A stretch of 64,000 nt of DNA from Bog-473 sp963755375 (GTDB taxonomy: Bacteria > Actinomycetota > Acidimicrobiia > Acidimicrobiales > RAAP-2), in NCBI GenBank assembly GCA_963755375.1, contig CAVWKG010000003.1, forward strand, positions 124,001-188,000, in the 5' to 3' direction. The notes below the pieces were generated by a model. It was not told the origin of the DNA, made no database searches, and saw only the letters and a program-made list of their open reading frames with translations. This document shows positions 18,693 to 27,499 of this stretch, piece by piece. The first letter of the stretch is position 1, and every line of letters starts with the position of its first letter. Position numbers and translations under genes: made by a program.

Positions 18693-19558
18693 CCCGCTTC
18701 TGTTCGATACGGCCCCAGGTCGATCCCCGGGTATCGGGCGGCGACACCCGCGCGCGTTTCTTCCGACCAATACGGGTCGCCCGGCCGTGGGAAGCCGAAG
18801 AGGTCGCGCTCCCGCACGCTGCAGTGCGGAATAAACCTGGCCCAGCGCTCGGGCGACTGCTTGGGCCACGCCATCTTGCCGCCCCAGGTCGTGCCCCGGA
18901 CCTGAAAGTCGGCGAGGATCGAGAAGCGTGACCGGCCGACGCCCGTCATGTCCGATCCGCGATGCAGGATGTCGGTCCGGTAGACCAGGAGGCTCCCGGC
19001 GCGGCCGGTGCACGCCACCTCAGCGTCGGACAGCGACCCGAAGGGGATGTACAGCGGCGTGTAGGGGACGTCTTTGCCGTCCTCGTACGGCACGATGCGG
19101 GTGGGCCCGTCTTCCTCCGTGACGTCGGACAGGAAGATGAACGTCGTCAGTTGCTGGTACCGGGACTCAGGACGCGGCACCACCAGGCTGTGGCTCCCGA
19201 AGTCCCGGTGCAACGGCTGGTCGTAGTTGACGGCGCCGGCGTACTTGGCCCAGAGCTCCACCTTGTAGAGATGCAGCGCCGTCGTCTCGAGATAGCGTTC
19301 CGCCAGGTCCACCAGGTCGGGGTGCACGGCCAGCCCGTTCAGATCCCATGAGCGGTACGGGAACTCCTCCACGCCGGCGAACTGGCTCGCCGCGAAGTGA
19401 GCAAACCCGCCCGGGTCGGCGAAATACTCTTCGGGCCGGGGGAAATGCAGCCAGAGCGCCTCTTGCGCGGCGGCCAGCTCCCGGTCGCTCAGGAATCCCT
19501 CCATCAGCGAGAACCCGCGCTCGCGCACCTCGGCGAGGGTGGCGTCAGAGACCCGCAT
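18689..19558 (-). CDS. phytanoyl-CoA dioxygenase family protein
   Basis: 289 residues of the Fe(II)/2-oxoglutarate oxygenase PhyH family. The HxD metal motif is in YDQPLHRDFGSHS, the distal His in YRTDILHRGSDMTG and the following Arg in GRSRFSIL. The start is ATG 19558, with a GTG two codons upstream as an alternative. The C-terminal segment SPERWARFIPHCSVRERDLF is seen in actinobacterial members annotated only as PhyH. This is a second, single-domain PhyH, not similar over its length to the SCP2 fusion at 2047. Confidence 0.85.
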   Translation of the reverse strand: MRVSDATLAEVRERGFSLMEGFLSDRELAAAQEALWLHFPRPEEYFADPGGFAHFAASQFAGVEEFPYRSWDLNGLAVHPDLVDLAERYLETTALHLYKVELWAKYAGAVNYDQPLHRDFGSHSLVVPRPESRYQQLTTFIFLSDVTEEDGPTRIVPYEDGKDVPYTPLYIPFGSLSDAEVACTGRAGSLLVYRTDILHRGSDMTGVGRSRFSILADFQVRGTTWGGKMAWPKQSPERWARFIPHCSVRERDLFGFPRPGDPYWSEETRAGVAARYPGIDLGPYRTEAG

Positions 19559-19623
19559 TGCCACGCACCTTATGCCAGGCCTTTCCACGGTGCGCGACCC
19601 TCGGGCGCGCCTACGCTCACGCC

Positions 19624-20805
19624 ATGCGCGCCGTGGTGTTCGACATGGCTGACCCCGAGTTCCCAGCTTCTCTGGCCGAGATCCCCGAGCCCGAACTCCC
19701 GGGGCCGTCATGGGCGCGCATAGAGGTCGCGACCGGCGGGATCTGTGGCAGCGATCTCCATCTGTTCGCACACAACACCGGGCCGTCACCCACCCTGGCG
19801 TCCATCGGGACCTTTCCCTTCGTCCTCGGCCACGAGACGGCTGGACGGGTCGTCGAGGCCGGCACCAACTGTTCCGTCGCCACGGGGACGAGGGTGGTCA
19901 TCGACCCGTGCATCCCGTGCCTCCCTCGCGGGATCGACCCACCCTGCGCCAACTGTGCCCGCGGATGGACGTCGTCATGCCTGAACCTGGACAGCCGCGT
20001 CATCAGCTCGGGGCGCTCACTCGGGTTCACCCAGGATCTCGGCGGAGGCTGGGCGGACGGCGTGCTGGCGCACGACTCCATGCTGCACCCGATTCCGGAC
20101 GCGATCGAGGACCGCGGCGCCAGCCTCTACGAGCCGGTGTCCATCGCGTGCCATGGTCTGATGCGAGCCATGCCCGTCGACGGCGAACCGGTCTTGATCG
20201 TCGGTGCCGGCATCATCGGGTTGGCCTCCCTCGCCGCGTTGCGCGGCCTCTTCCCCCACTGCCCGGTCACCGTGTTGGCCCGACACCCGCACCAGGCGGA
20301 GGCGGCAACCGCATGCGGAGCGGACCATGTTGTGTGCAGCGATCCCGACAACGGGCACTGGGGGGAGCTGGCGTCGCTGAGCGGCGCGCGTGTAGTCGGT
20401 CGGAAACGTCACCAGATGTTGATGGGCGGATTCCCCTACGTCATTGAGGCGGTCGGATCAGCGGGGTCCGTCACCGAGGCGCTCCGCGCCGTCGCCCACC
20501 GGGGCACAGTGCTGCTCCTCGGCGCGGCGGGTATCAGTGAGGTCGACCTCACCCCAATCTGGTACAAGGAGGCGGCGTTGATCGGTTCCATCGACCACAC
20601 GGTGGACGCGCACTCCTCGCCGGGGCTGGCGGGCGCCCCGGACCGACACTCCGTGGATCGGGCGATCGACGTGCTCGCCGCTGGTCTCCTGCCGGACTCT
20701 GTCGTGGTGACCCACGAGTTCGAGCTCCAGGCCTACCGTGAGGCCATCGAAGCGGCCATCGACCGGAATTCTTCGCACGCCATCAAGGTCGTGTTCCGAC
20801 CCTGA
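19624..20805 (+). CDS. zinc-dependent alcohol dehydrogenase-like MDR protein
   Basis: 393 residues from ATG 19624, divergent from the PhyH gene. Catalytic zinc ligands lie in GGICGSDLHLF and LGHETAGRVVEAG. The structural-zinc lobe DPCIPCLPRGIDPPCANC is present with an insertion. The Rossmann motif is VLIVGAGIIGLASLAAL. The layout is that of threonine/sorbitol dehydrogenase-like MDR proteins. Substrate unknown. Longer upstream translation has no coding character. Confidence 0.9.
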   Translation: MRAVVFDMADPEFPASLAEIPEPELPGPSWARIEVATGGICGSDLHLFAHNTGPSPTLASIGTFPFVLGHETAGRVVEAGTNCSVATGTRVVIDPCIPCLPRGIDPPCANCARGWTSSCLNLDSRVISSGRSLGFTQDLGGGWADGVLAHDSMLHPIPDAIEDRGASLYEPVSIACHGLMRAMPVDGEPVLIVGAGIIGLASLAALRGLFPHCPVTVLARHPHQAEAATACGADHVVCSDPDNGHWGELASLSGARVVGRKRHQMLMGGFPYVIEAVGSAGSVTEALRAVAHRGTVLLLGAAGISEVDLTPIWYKEAALIGSIDHTVDAHSSPGLAGAPDRHSVDRAIDVLAAGLLPDSVVVTHEFELQAYREAIEAAIDRNSSHAIKVVFRP

Positions 20806-20913
20806 AATCGGAAAGGCCGTGCGGCCGGAGGGCTCCCGACGTCCATCCTTCTCTCGAGGCGACGGAGGACACGGGGGCCGTGCGGCGCAGTCCTGTCTGG
20901 TAGAGAGGCAACC

Positions 20914-23073
20914 GTGCCCCGGGACGCCAAGGCCGTCAGATGCCGGTGCCGCCCGCTCGAATTCGGCCTGGTGGTGGCGGTGAGTTTCTTCATCGCCGCC
21001 ACTCTCTGCGTGAGCGGGGGCGGGGTGGCGTCCGATGCCACGCCCAGCGTCGCTCCCACGACGTCCGCCGGCCCGCAGCAGGCCTACCGTTGCACGTTCA
21101 ACGTCGACACGGACGCCTTCACGGGCGCCTACGGCACCGCCTCGGCCATCGGGTGGTTGGGCGACCACAACAGCGTCGTCACATGCCTCGGCGGCACGTT
21201 CGTGGTCCAGGACGGCCCCGACGGGCTCTTCCAGAACTACGGCTTCGGCATTTACAGGGGGCAGCAGATCACCTGGGCCGATGCCGGCGGCTACCTGCCG
21301 GCGCAGGTGACGACGTTCACCATCCAGAGCGGTGCCACGGTCTCCATCACCGAGTTCGCCGACCGGACCGTCGTGGGAGATGACCCATTCGTCGCCGTCT
21401 ACAGCCGCGTCCGTGTCGTCAATCCGACGGGCCACTCGGTGACGGTTGACCCCCTCGCCTCCGACGCACTCGTTCCACTCGACAGCGGGCCCAACACCGT
21501 CGCCCCGCACCATGCCGTCAACCACGACTACGTCATCGCGTCCGACCGCTTCGGCACCGCCGACCCGTGGCCCGGGAGGGACGCCCTCGCCGCGGCCGGT
21601 GGGTTCGACACGCACTTTGCGCACATGCGCGCCTTTTGGAATGCGGAGCTGGCCGGCATCGCCCACATCCGTGTGCCTGAACTCTCGTTGGTCAATGCCT
21701 ACAAAAGCGGCTTCATCACGACGCAGATCACGCGCAGCGGCAACGACCTCGATACCGGCATCAACGGCTACGAGAGCGAATACAGCCACGACGTGGTGGG
21801 GATCCTGACCAACTTGTTCACCCAAGGCTCCTACGCCGACGCGCACGCGCTCCTAACCGAGGCCCGCAATGTTGTCGGTGCGCAGGGCCAGTACGTGGAC
21901 GGTCTCTGGACCCTCTCCGTACCCTGGGCCGTCTACCTGCTCAAGACCGGCGACGAGGCCTTCGTCCGGCAGAATTTCGCCGCCGGAGCTCTCGACGCCG
22001 CGACGCCGAGTATCGAGGACGCCGCACACGCCATTGCGGCCGACCGGACCGGGCCACTGGGGACGATGGAGGCCACGAACGACATCGACACCCAGGGCTA
22101 CTGGACCACCGACGACTTCGAGGCCCTCCTCGGCCTGGCCGCCTACCGCTACATCGCGTCGACGCTCGGCGATACGGAGGAGGCGTCCTGGGCATCGACG
22201 CAGTACGCCAGCCTCCTCAGTGCGACCAACACCGTCCTCGGTCAGACGATCAGTCGCAACCACCTCGACTACCTGCCCTGCTCGCTCCTACAGGCCAATA
22301 CCGCCAACCGCTGCGACAACCCCAAGGATGCCAACTGGACCTCGCCGATCGGCAACTGGGCCTGGGAGGCCTCGCTCTTCGGAGCCACCGTCGTCGGTCC
22401 CGGCCAGTCGCTGATCGACGCCACGTACAACTACGGCTTCGGCCGGCTGCGCGGGGTGCTCCCGCCGGACACCACCGGAGGCTTCCCGGGCGACTACTAC
22501 TCGAGTGCCTACAACGCCGCGCAAGGTTCGGCCGGGCTGGCCGGCGTGAGCCATCGAGATCAAGGGATTTTGAACTACGAGTTCATGGTCGCCAACGGCC
22601 AGAGCGGTCCGCTGTCGTGGTGGGAGAGCTCCAGCGCCCCCAACCTCCGTTCGCCCTGGGTAGGCCGGCACCCCGCGGCGGGCCAGGGCTCGTCGCCCCA
22701 TGCCTGGGGCATCGCCGGCGCCAACAAGGTGCTCCTGGACTCCCTCGTGGCGCAGCAATCGGACGGGTCCCTGGTGGTCGGCCGTGGTGTGCCGCCAGGG
22801 TGGCTGGGCCACGGCGCGCCGATCTCGGTGACCAATTTCCCAACGACCGCGGGCCACCGCGTCGACGTCAGCATCTCGTCAGCCGGCCGCTCGGTCTCGC
22901 TGACCTTGCGCGGGCCCCCGCCGGCGGGACCCGTCCTCTTCCAACTCCCGTCCTTCATCCGAGACATCGCGACCACGTCGACCGGAACCGTCGACCAACG
23001 CGCCGGGACGGTCACCCTGGCACCCACCGTCCGTCATGTCACGATCACCCTGAGCCGGGCTCCCGAGCGCTGA
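20914..23073 (+). CDS. secreted six-hairpin glycosidase-like protein
   Basis: 719 residues from GTG 20914. An N-terminal signal anchor (LEFGLVVAVSFFIAATLCVS) leads to a beta-rich domain and then an (alpha/alpha) toroid-like region: YKSGFITTQITRSGNDLDTG, GLWTLSVPWAVYLLKTGDE, NDIDTQGYWTTDDFEALLGL and GNWAWEASLFGA. The C-terminal 100 residues are a beta-sandwich (PISVTNFPTTAGHRVDVSIS). The pattern resembles glucoamylase/GH15- or GH63-like proteins, but no exact family or catalytic pair can be named. It lies upstream of a surface-glycan glycosyltransferase pair. Confidence 0.7.
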   Translation: MPRDAKAVRCRCRPLEFGLVVAVSFFIAATLCVSGGGVASDATPSVAPTTSAGPQQAYRCTFNVDTDAFTGAYGTASAIGWLGDHNSVVTCLGGTFVVQDGPDGLFQNYGFGIYRGQQITWADAGGYLPAQVTTFTIQSGATVSITEFADRTVVGDDPFVAVYSRVRVVNPTGHSVTVDPLASDALVPLDSGPNTVAPHHAVNHDYVIASDRFGTADPWPGRDALAAAGGFDTHFAHMRAFWNAELAGIAHIRVPELSLVNAYKSGFITTQITRSGNDLDTGINGYESEYSHDVVGILTNLFTQGSYADAHALLTEARNVVGAQGQYVDGLWTLSVPWAVYLLKTGDEAFVRQNFAAGALDAATPSIEDAAHAIAADRTGPLGTMEATNDIDTQGYWTTDDFEALLGLAAYRYIASTLGDTEEASWASTQYASLLSATNTVLGQTISRNHLDYLPCSLLQANTANRCDNPKDANWTSPIGNWAWEASLFGATVVGPGQSLIDATYNYGFGRLRGVLPPDTTGGFPGDYYSSAYNAAQGSAGLAGVSHRDQGILNYEFMVANGQSGPLSWWESSSAPNLRSPWVGRHPAAGQGSSPHAWGIAGANKVLLDSLVAQQSDGSLVVGRGVPPGWLGHGAPISVTNFPTTAGHRVDVSISSAGRSVSLTLRGPPPAGPVLFQLPSFIRDIATTSTGTVDQRAGTVTLAPTVRHVTITLSRAPER

Positions 23074-23222
23074 AACGTCACGTCTCCCATGACAGCGACG
23101 CTCAATCTGGTCCTTTTGGCCCATGCGCCATCCGGTCGCCATCCGTCAGCCTGACTAGGGAAACCTGCGCGCCAGCGTGGCAACGACTGCCGCGCCGCTC
23201 GTGTCCTTGGGGGAGGAATCGG

Positions 23223-24530
23223 ATGAAACCTGCGACTCGCGTCGCGGACAGCCGCTCAGAGAGGGCCGACCCGCGGGGCGACGTGGATCGACCCGGTGGC
23301 CGGCGGTCCGATGCGGGCCGCTCGCGCGCTCCTGTCCAGGTGGAGGTCGTCGTGCCCGCCTACAACGAGGCGATCAATCTCGAGTCCAGCATCATGCGTC
23401 TGCGCCGCTACCTGGACGAGTCGTTTCCGTTCCGAACCCTGGTAACGATCGTCGACAACGGCAGTACTGACGGCACCGCTCTCATCGCCCAGCGGCTGGC
23501 GGCGACCATCGGCGGCGTGCAGGCCTTGATCCTCTGCCGCAAGGGCCGCGGCTACGCACTCCGTACAGCGTGGTCGGCCAGCGAGGCAGAGGTGGTGGCC
23601 TACATGGACGTCGACCTCTCCACATCCCTCACAGCCCTTCTCCCGCTCGTCGGATCGGTGCTTTCCGGGCACAGCGACCTTGCCGTCGGCACCAGATTGG
23701 CCCGCGGTTCCCGAGTTGTCCGCGGACCCAAACGCGAACTCATCTCGCGGGCGTACAGCCACATCGTGCGCCTCTTGCTGCGGAGTCGCGTCTCGGACTT
23801 TCAATGCGGTTTCAAGGCCATTCGCCGCGAGCGCGCGCTGCAGATCCTGCCTCTGGTCGGCGACGACGAGTGGTTCTTCGACACCGAGTTGATCGTCGCC
23901 GCCGAGCGGCGCGGGGTGCGCATCTGCGAGACGCCGGTCGATTGGACTGACGACCCCAACTCGTCAGTGGACATCGTCCACACGGCTCTCGACGACCTGC
24001 GTGGGATCTGGCGGATCGCGCGGGTCCGCGGGTTCGAGCATTCAGGGGCACTCGACTTGACCGGCGCCTCCGGGCAGAGTCAAGCCTCGGCCGATACGTT
24101 GCTCTCCTTCGCCGGGGTCGGTGTGCTGAGCACACTGAGCTACCTCCTCCTCTTCGCAGCCGGATGGTCAGCGCTCGGACCGTGGTTGGCCAACGCAGGC
24201 GCTCTGGCCTTCTGCACGCTGATCAACACCACCGTGCACCGGTCACTGGCCCGTCGCTCCCCGCCTGACGGGGCGGGCCAGGCCGGACGTCCGTCGTTCG
24301 TCACCGTCATCGCGGTCCTCTACGGCGTCAGCCTGGTGGCGACGACCGCTGCCATCGCGGTGTCCAACGCACTGGTCGGGGCTTCCTTGGTCGGCGACGC
24401 GCTGGCGGCGACCATCGCCAACTGTGCGGCCGCCCTCCTCCGCTTCTCGCTGCTGCGCGGCTGGGCGTTCCGCCCGTCCGCCGCGACGGCGACAGTGCAA
24501 GCGGCGAGCGCGCCCCCATCCTCACGGTGA
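23223..24530 (+). CDS. GT2 glycosyltransferase fused to GtrA-like membrane domain
   Basis: 435 residues from ATG 23223, with GGGGGAGG upstream. Residues about 40-270 are a DPM1-like GT2 domain: VVVPAYNEAINLESSI, VDNGSTDGTALIAQ, AYMDVDLSTS and DFQCGFKAIRRERA. Residues about 290-425 are GtrA-like with four membrane helices (FAGVGVLSTLSYLLLFAAG, NAGALAFCTLINTTVHRSLA). Such fusions make or flip polyprenyl-phosphate sugars. The stop overlaps the next start (GTGA), so both are coexpressed. Confidence 0.9.
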   Translation: MKPATRVADSRSERADPRGDVDRPGGRRSDAGRSRAPVQVEVVVPAYNEAINLESSIMRLRRYLDESFPFRTLVTIVDNGSTDGTALIAQRLAATIGGVQALILCRKGRGYALRTAWSASEAEVVAYMDVDLSTSLTALLPLVGSVLSGHSDLAVGTRLARGSRVVRGPKRELISRAYSHIVRLLLRSRVSDFQCGFKAIRRERALQILPLVGDDEWFFDTELIVAAERRGVRICETPVDWTDDPNSSVDIVHTALDDLRGIWRIARVRGFEHSGALDLTGASGQSQASADTLLSFAGVGVLSTLSYLLLFAAGWSALGPWLANAGALAFCTLINTTVHRSLARRSPPDGAGQAGRPSFVTVIAVLYGVSLVATTAAIAVSNALVGASLVGDALAATIANCAAALLRFSLLRGWAFRPSAATATVQAASAPPSSR

Positions 24531-25798
24531 CCGGGCTCATCGACGCGCCGGCGTCGTCCCCGCCTGCCGTCGGACGACCCCGCAGGACCGTCGAGCCCAC
24601 GGTGTTGCTGACATCGTCGCAGCCAAAGTCCTGGACGGAGCTCGCCGCACGGGGTCGTCCCCTCCTCCGTCCTGCCTGCTATTACCTGGTCTCCCGGCTC
24701 GCCGTCCTGGGAGCAGCGCTCATCGCCACTTCCATGTTCCCAAGGTTGCGGGTTTTCCACGCCATGGGCACGGTCTGGGATGGTCGCTGGTACCTGTCCA
24801 TCGCGCAGCATGGCTACCCCCATCACCTCTTCAATGAGGGGGACGGGAGCCGCTGGGCCTTCTTTCCCGGTTTCCCAGCGGCGGTGCGGGCGCTCGCCGC
24901 TGTCACGCGCCTCGATCTCCCGGATGCAGCAGTCGTCGCGGCCTTCGTCTTCGGGCTGACCTCGGCGCTGGCCATCTGGCTGGCCGTACGGGAGGTCTTC
25001 GGCTCCCGGTTGGCCGATCGTGCCGTGTTGCTCTACGTCTTCTGCCCGACGGCCTACGTCCTCTCCCTGGGCTACACCGAGGGCCTCTTTCTCACTGCTG
25101 CTGCCACGTGCCTGTTCGCGTTGTCGCGGCGCTACTGGATCACGGCGGCACTGTGTGCCTGCGTCGCCGGCCTGACCCGCAACGCCGGCGTCGTCGTCGT
25201 CCTGGCCGTTCTCATCATGGCCGTGCCGGCCGCCTGGCGTGGGCGGACGTGGCGTCCCGCCGTCGCGGCGATGATCGCCCCCCTCGGGTTCGCCTCGTTC
25301 ATGGCCTACGGCTGGGTGGTGGTGGGCACCCCCGTGGCGTTCCTCTCCGCGGAGCGTTTCTGGCAGGGCCAGCACTTCGTCTGGTTCGTGTCGCCGATTG
25401 AGGCCATCGTCGTCGCACTGCACCAGGGTCCCGGCGGAGTTGCCTTTTTGCCCGACGCCATGGCGGGCGCCGCGCTGGTCCTGGGCTTCCTCGGCATTTG
25501 GCTCCTCGATCGTATGTCGGGCCGCGTGCGGACCGTTGGAGGAGCGATCGCCGCGGTTCCCGCCAGCTGGTGGGTCTACACGGCGGGGACGCTGCTGATC
25601 GCCTACAGCGCGTTCTTCACCGACAGCATCCCGCGCTACACCATGGCCGCATTCCCGCTCTTCGTCGCGTTCGCCTGGAAGCTGCCCCGCTCCATGGAAG
25701 GAGCAGTGATCGGTGTGATGGCATGCCTGCAGGGCGCGCTGCTCGTCGCGGTGCTCAGCTCCGCCGTGCACCCCATGGCCGCACCCCTCCTCCCGTAG
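24527..25798 (+). CDS. membrane mannosyltransferase-like protein (PIG-V-like)
   Basis: 423 residues from GTG 24527. About ten hydrophobic segments. The first lumenal loop contains WDGRWYLSIAQHGYP, the Asp-containing motif of GT-C enzymes such as PIG-V, then RWAFFPGFPAAVRALA. It would accept the polyprenyl-phosphate sugar provided by the coupled GT2-GtrA protein and transfer it outside the membrane. The acceptor is unknown. No signs of truncation. Confidence 0.85.
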   Translation: MTGLIDAPASSPPAVGRPRRTVEPTVLLTSSQPKSWTELAARGRPLLRPACYYLVSRLAVLGAALIATSMFPRLRVFHAMGTVWDGRWYLSIAQHGYPHHLFNEGDGSRWAFFPGFPAAVRALAAVTRLDLPDAAVVAAFVFGLTSALAIWLAVREVFGSRLADRAVLLYVFCPTAYVLSLGYTEGLFLTAAATCLFALSRRYWITAALCACVAGLTRNAGVVVVLAVLIMAVPAAWRGRTWRPAVAAMIAPLGFASFMAYGWVVVGTPVAFLSAERFWQGQHFVWFVSPIEAIVVALHQGPGGVAFLPDAMAGAALVLGFLGIWLLDRMSGRVRTVGGAIAAVPASWWVYTAGTLLIAYSAFFTDSIPRYTMAAFPLFVAFAWKLPRSMEGAVIGVMACLQGALLVAVLSSAVHPMAAPLLP

Positions 25799-26190
25799 CG
25801 GCTCGTTCTCCTCGCCGCAGGAACGGCAGCGGACGGCGCTGCGCCTGCGCGGTCGGATCCTCTCCGCCACGGAGGCCGACAAGGGCACTTCGGCTCTGGT
25901 CTCGGGACGGGGGCACTGGCAACATTGCAATGTTGCGCCTCCACACGAAGTGTCGGCTCAGGTGTCTGAGCATTCTCGAGGTGCGGCGCCGGGAATGGGA
26001 GATCGACGTGACAGCCGAAACATCAGGCGTTCGAATAGCGCGGGTGGTAGGTGCACACAGGACAACTTCGGCTGAACGAGGCCCGGTCGCGCTGGTGGTT
26101 CGCGACCGCTCGAAGCGGCCACCTGGCAACGGCGAACAATGGGGCTTTTGGCCCAGCAAGCTTGGCCGTCACGGGGCGTTCCACTAAGCG
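25799..26190. other. non-coding gap with an 18-bp perfect palindrome
   Basis: A 392-nt gap without a convincing gene on either strand. It holds a perfect 18-bp palindrome GCAACATTGCAATGTTGC at 25919-25936, which is AT-rich compared with its surroundings and looks like a dimeric regulator site. No T-run or obvious terminator was found after the 25798 stop. Confidence 0.4.
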
Positions 26191-26619
26191 ATGGAACGGA
26201 GAAGCAGGACCGACGCCCCCCTTCACAGCGGCGTCATCGGCAGCGCCACCCTCTACCTGTGCCGCCAGGGGCCGCGATGGGTCGTCGTGATCGAGTCACC
26301 CCGCTTCACGGGCGCAGTGGGGTTTCACCACGAAGGCTCTGACGCCTACGACGCTCGGTTCGAGTTGCTCTCGAGCGCCCACCGCGCCTGTCCCGACGCG
26401 GCGATCGTCAGTACCGACGGGGCGCTCGAATCCGCTGACTACGAATGGCGTCTCGAGATCCGGGGCATCGAGGCACTCCCCGGTCAGCTGGGGAAGGCGC
26501 TGCATCGTGGGCTCACGGACGGGTCCTCACACGATGGACAGGCACCCCACCAGACAATGGCTGGTCGCTGCCACCGGGGCCTGAGCCCGATCTCCTCGGG
26601 CCGGCCGCGCACCTTCTAA
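26191..26619 (+). CDS. hypothetical protein
   Basis: 142 residues from ATG 26191. The middle 100 residues have strong GC-third-position bias and a protein-like pattern: SATLYLCRQGPRWVVVIESP, then FTGAVGFHHEGSDAYDARFE and DYEWRLEIRGIEALPGQLGK. The last 35 residues are less convincing and the true end may be affected by an indel. No family is recognised. It converges with the TauD gene that ends at 26624. Confidence 0.5.
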   Translation: MERRSRTDAPLHSGVIGSATLYLCRQGPRWVVVIESPRFTGAVGFHHEGSDAYDARFELLSSAHRACPDAAIVSTDGALESADYEWRLEIRGIEALPGQLGKALHRGLTDGSSHDGQAPHQTMAGRCHRGLSPISSGRPRTF

Positions 26620-26623
26620 CCAT

Positions 26624-27493
26624 TCAGGATGGGCCATGGGGCGGCGTGCCCTTGACGCTCGTGCGGTACATCTCGCGTCGCACTCCGGAGTAATCGTTCA
26701 ACGCGTTGTGCATTGTGCAGCGGTTGTCCCAGATGGCGAGGGTGTGCACGGACCAGCGCAATCGGCAGGTGAAGTTCTCGTTGATGCTGTGCCGATACAG
26801 ATGGCCCAGGAGGGACGCCGACTCCTCCTTTGTCCACCCCGCGAAGCGGGTCGTGTACACGGGGTTGACGTAGAGCGCCCGCCGGCCCGTCACTGGGTGG
26901 ACGGTCACCGCCGGGTGAACGTGCTCGGCATACGCCTCGGGTGACGGTGCGATGGCCATGGAGGTGAGGTCCCTGACCCCGTCCAAGAGTCCGCCCGTCC
27001 CATACGCCAGGCCGGCAGAGTGCACTGCACCGAGGCCGTCCAGCGTCGACCTGAGGCCTCGAGAGAGGCTCTCGTAGGCGAGATACTGGTTCGACCACAC
27101 GGTGTCGCCCCCGTGATCGGGCACGTCCCAGGCGTGCAGGAGCGTGTAGGCCGGCGGGGTGGGCAGGTAACTCAGGTCGCTGTGCCAGGCGTTGGCGAAG
27201 TTCAGGGCGTCAGTGGGCTCCTTGATGACCCGGATCACATAAGGGCGGTCCTCCAGCGGATCCACGAAGGGCGTGACGTCCCGCCCGCCCAGCAGGTCGG
27301 TCACCCTCTCGAGATCGTCCAGGTCGAGGACCTGCTCCGGCAGGAACACAACGAGATGGTCCGCCAGCGCCCGGCGCAACTCGTCCAACTCGGCTTCAGC
27401 GGACACCTCGGCCAGGTCGATTCCGGTGACGGTGGCCCCGAGCGCTCCAGCGACCGGCTCCACTGTCAGGGCCATCCGCCCGGCCGTTGCCAC
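26624..27493 (-). CDS. TauD/TfdA family Fe(II)/2-oxoglutarate dioxygenase
   Basis: 289 residues. The HxD motif is NAWHSDLSYLPTPP, the distal His lies in IWDNRCTMHNALNDY and the 2-oxoglutarate Arg in GVRREMYRTS. The N-terminus (LTVEPVAGALGATVTGIDLA) is the standard TauD opening. Start GTG 27493 lies 7 nt after the stop of the amidohydrolase gene; ATG 27475 is an alternative. Family members hydroxylate taurine, 2,4-D, alkyl sulfates or similar; the paired amidohydrolase suggests degradation of an aromatic or amide compound. Confidence 0.9.
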   Translation of the reverse strand: MATAGRMALTVEPVAGALGATVTGIDLAEVSAEAELDELRRALADHLVVFLPEQVLDLDDLERVTDLLGGRDVTPFVDPLEDRPYVIRVIKEPTDALNFANAWHSDLSYLPTPPAYTLLHAWDVPDHGGDTVWSNQYLAYESLSRGLRSTLDGLGAVHSAGLAYGTGGLLDGVRDLTSMAIAPSPEAYAEHVHPAVTVHPVTGRRALYVNPVYTTRFAGWTKEESASLLGHLYRHSINENFTCRLRWSVHTLAIWDNRCTMHNALNDYSGVRREMYRTSVKGTPPHGPS

Positions 27494-27499
27494 CCCGCC

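Noticed and set aside
24320..25930. 536-codon open frame on the minus strand
   Set aside because: It is antisense to the GT2-GtrA and mannosyltransferase genes; its translation is low-complexity and charged, a typical shadow of high-GC coding DNA.
26018..26045. tRNA T-loop-like GGCGTTCGAATAGCGC
   Set aside because: No acceptor stem, anticodon arm or D-arm could be found around it.
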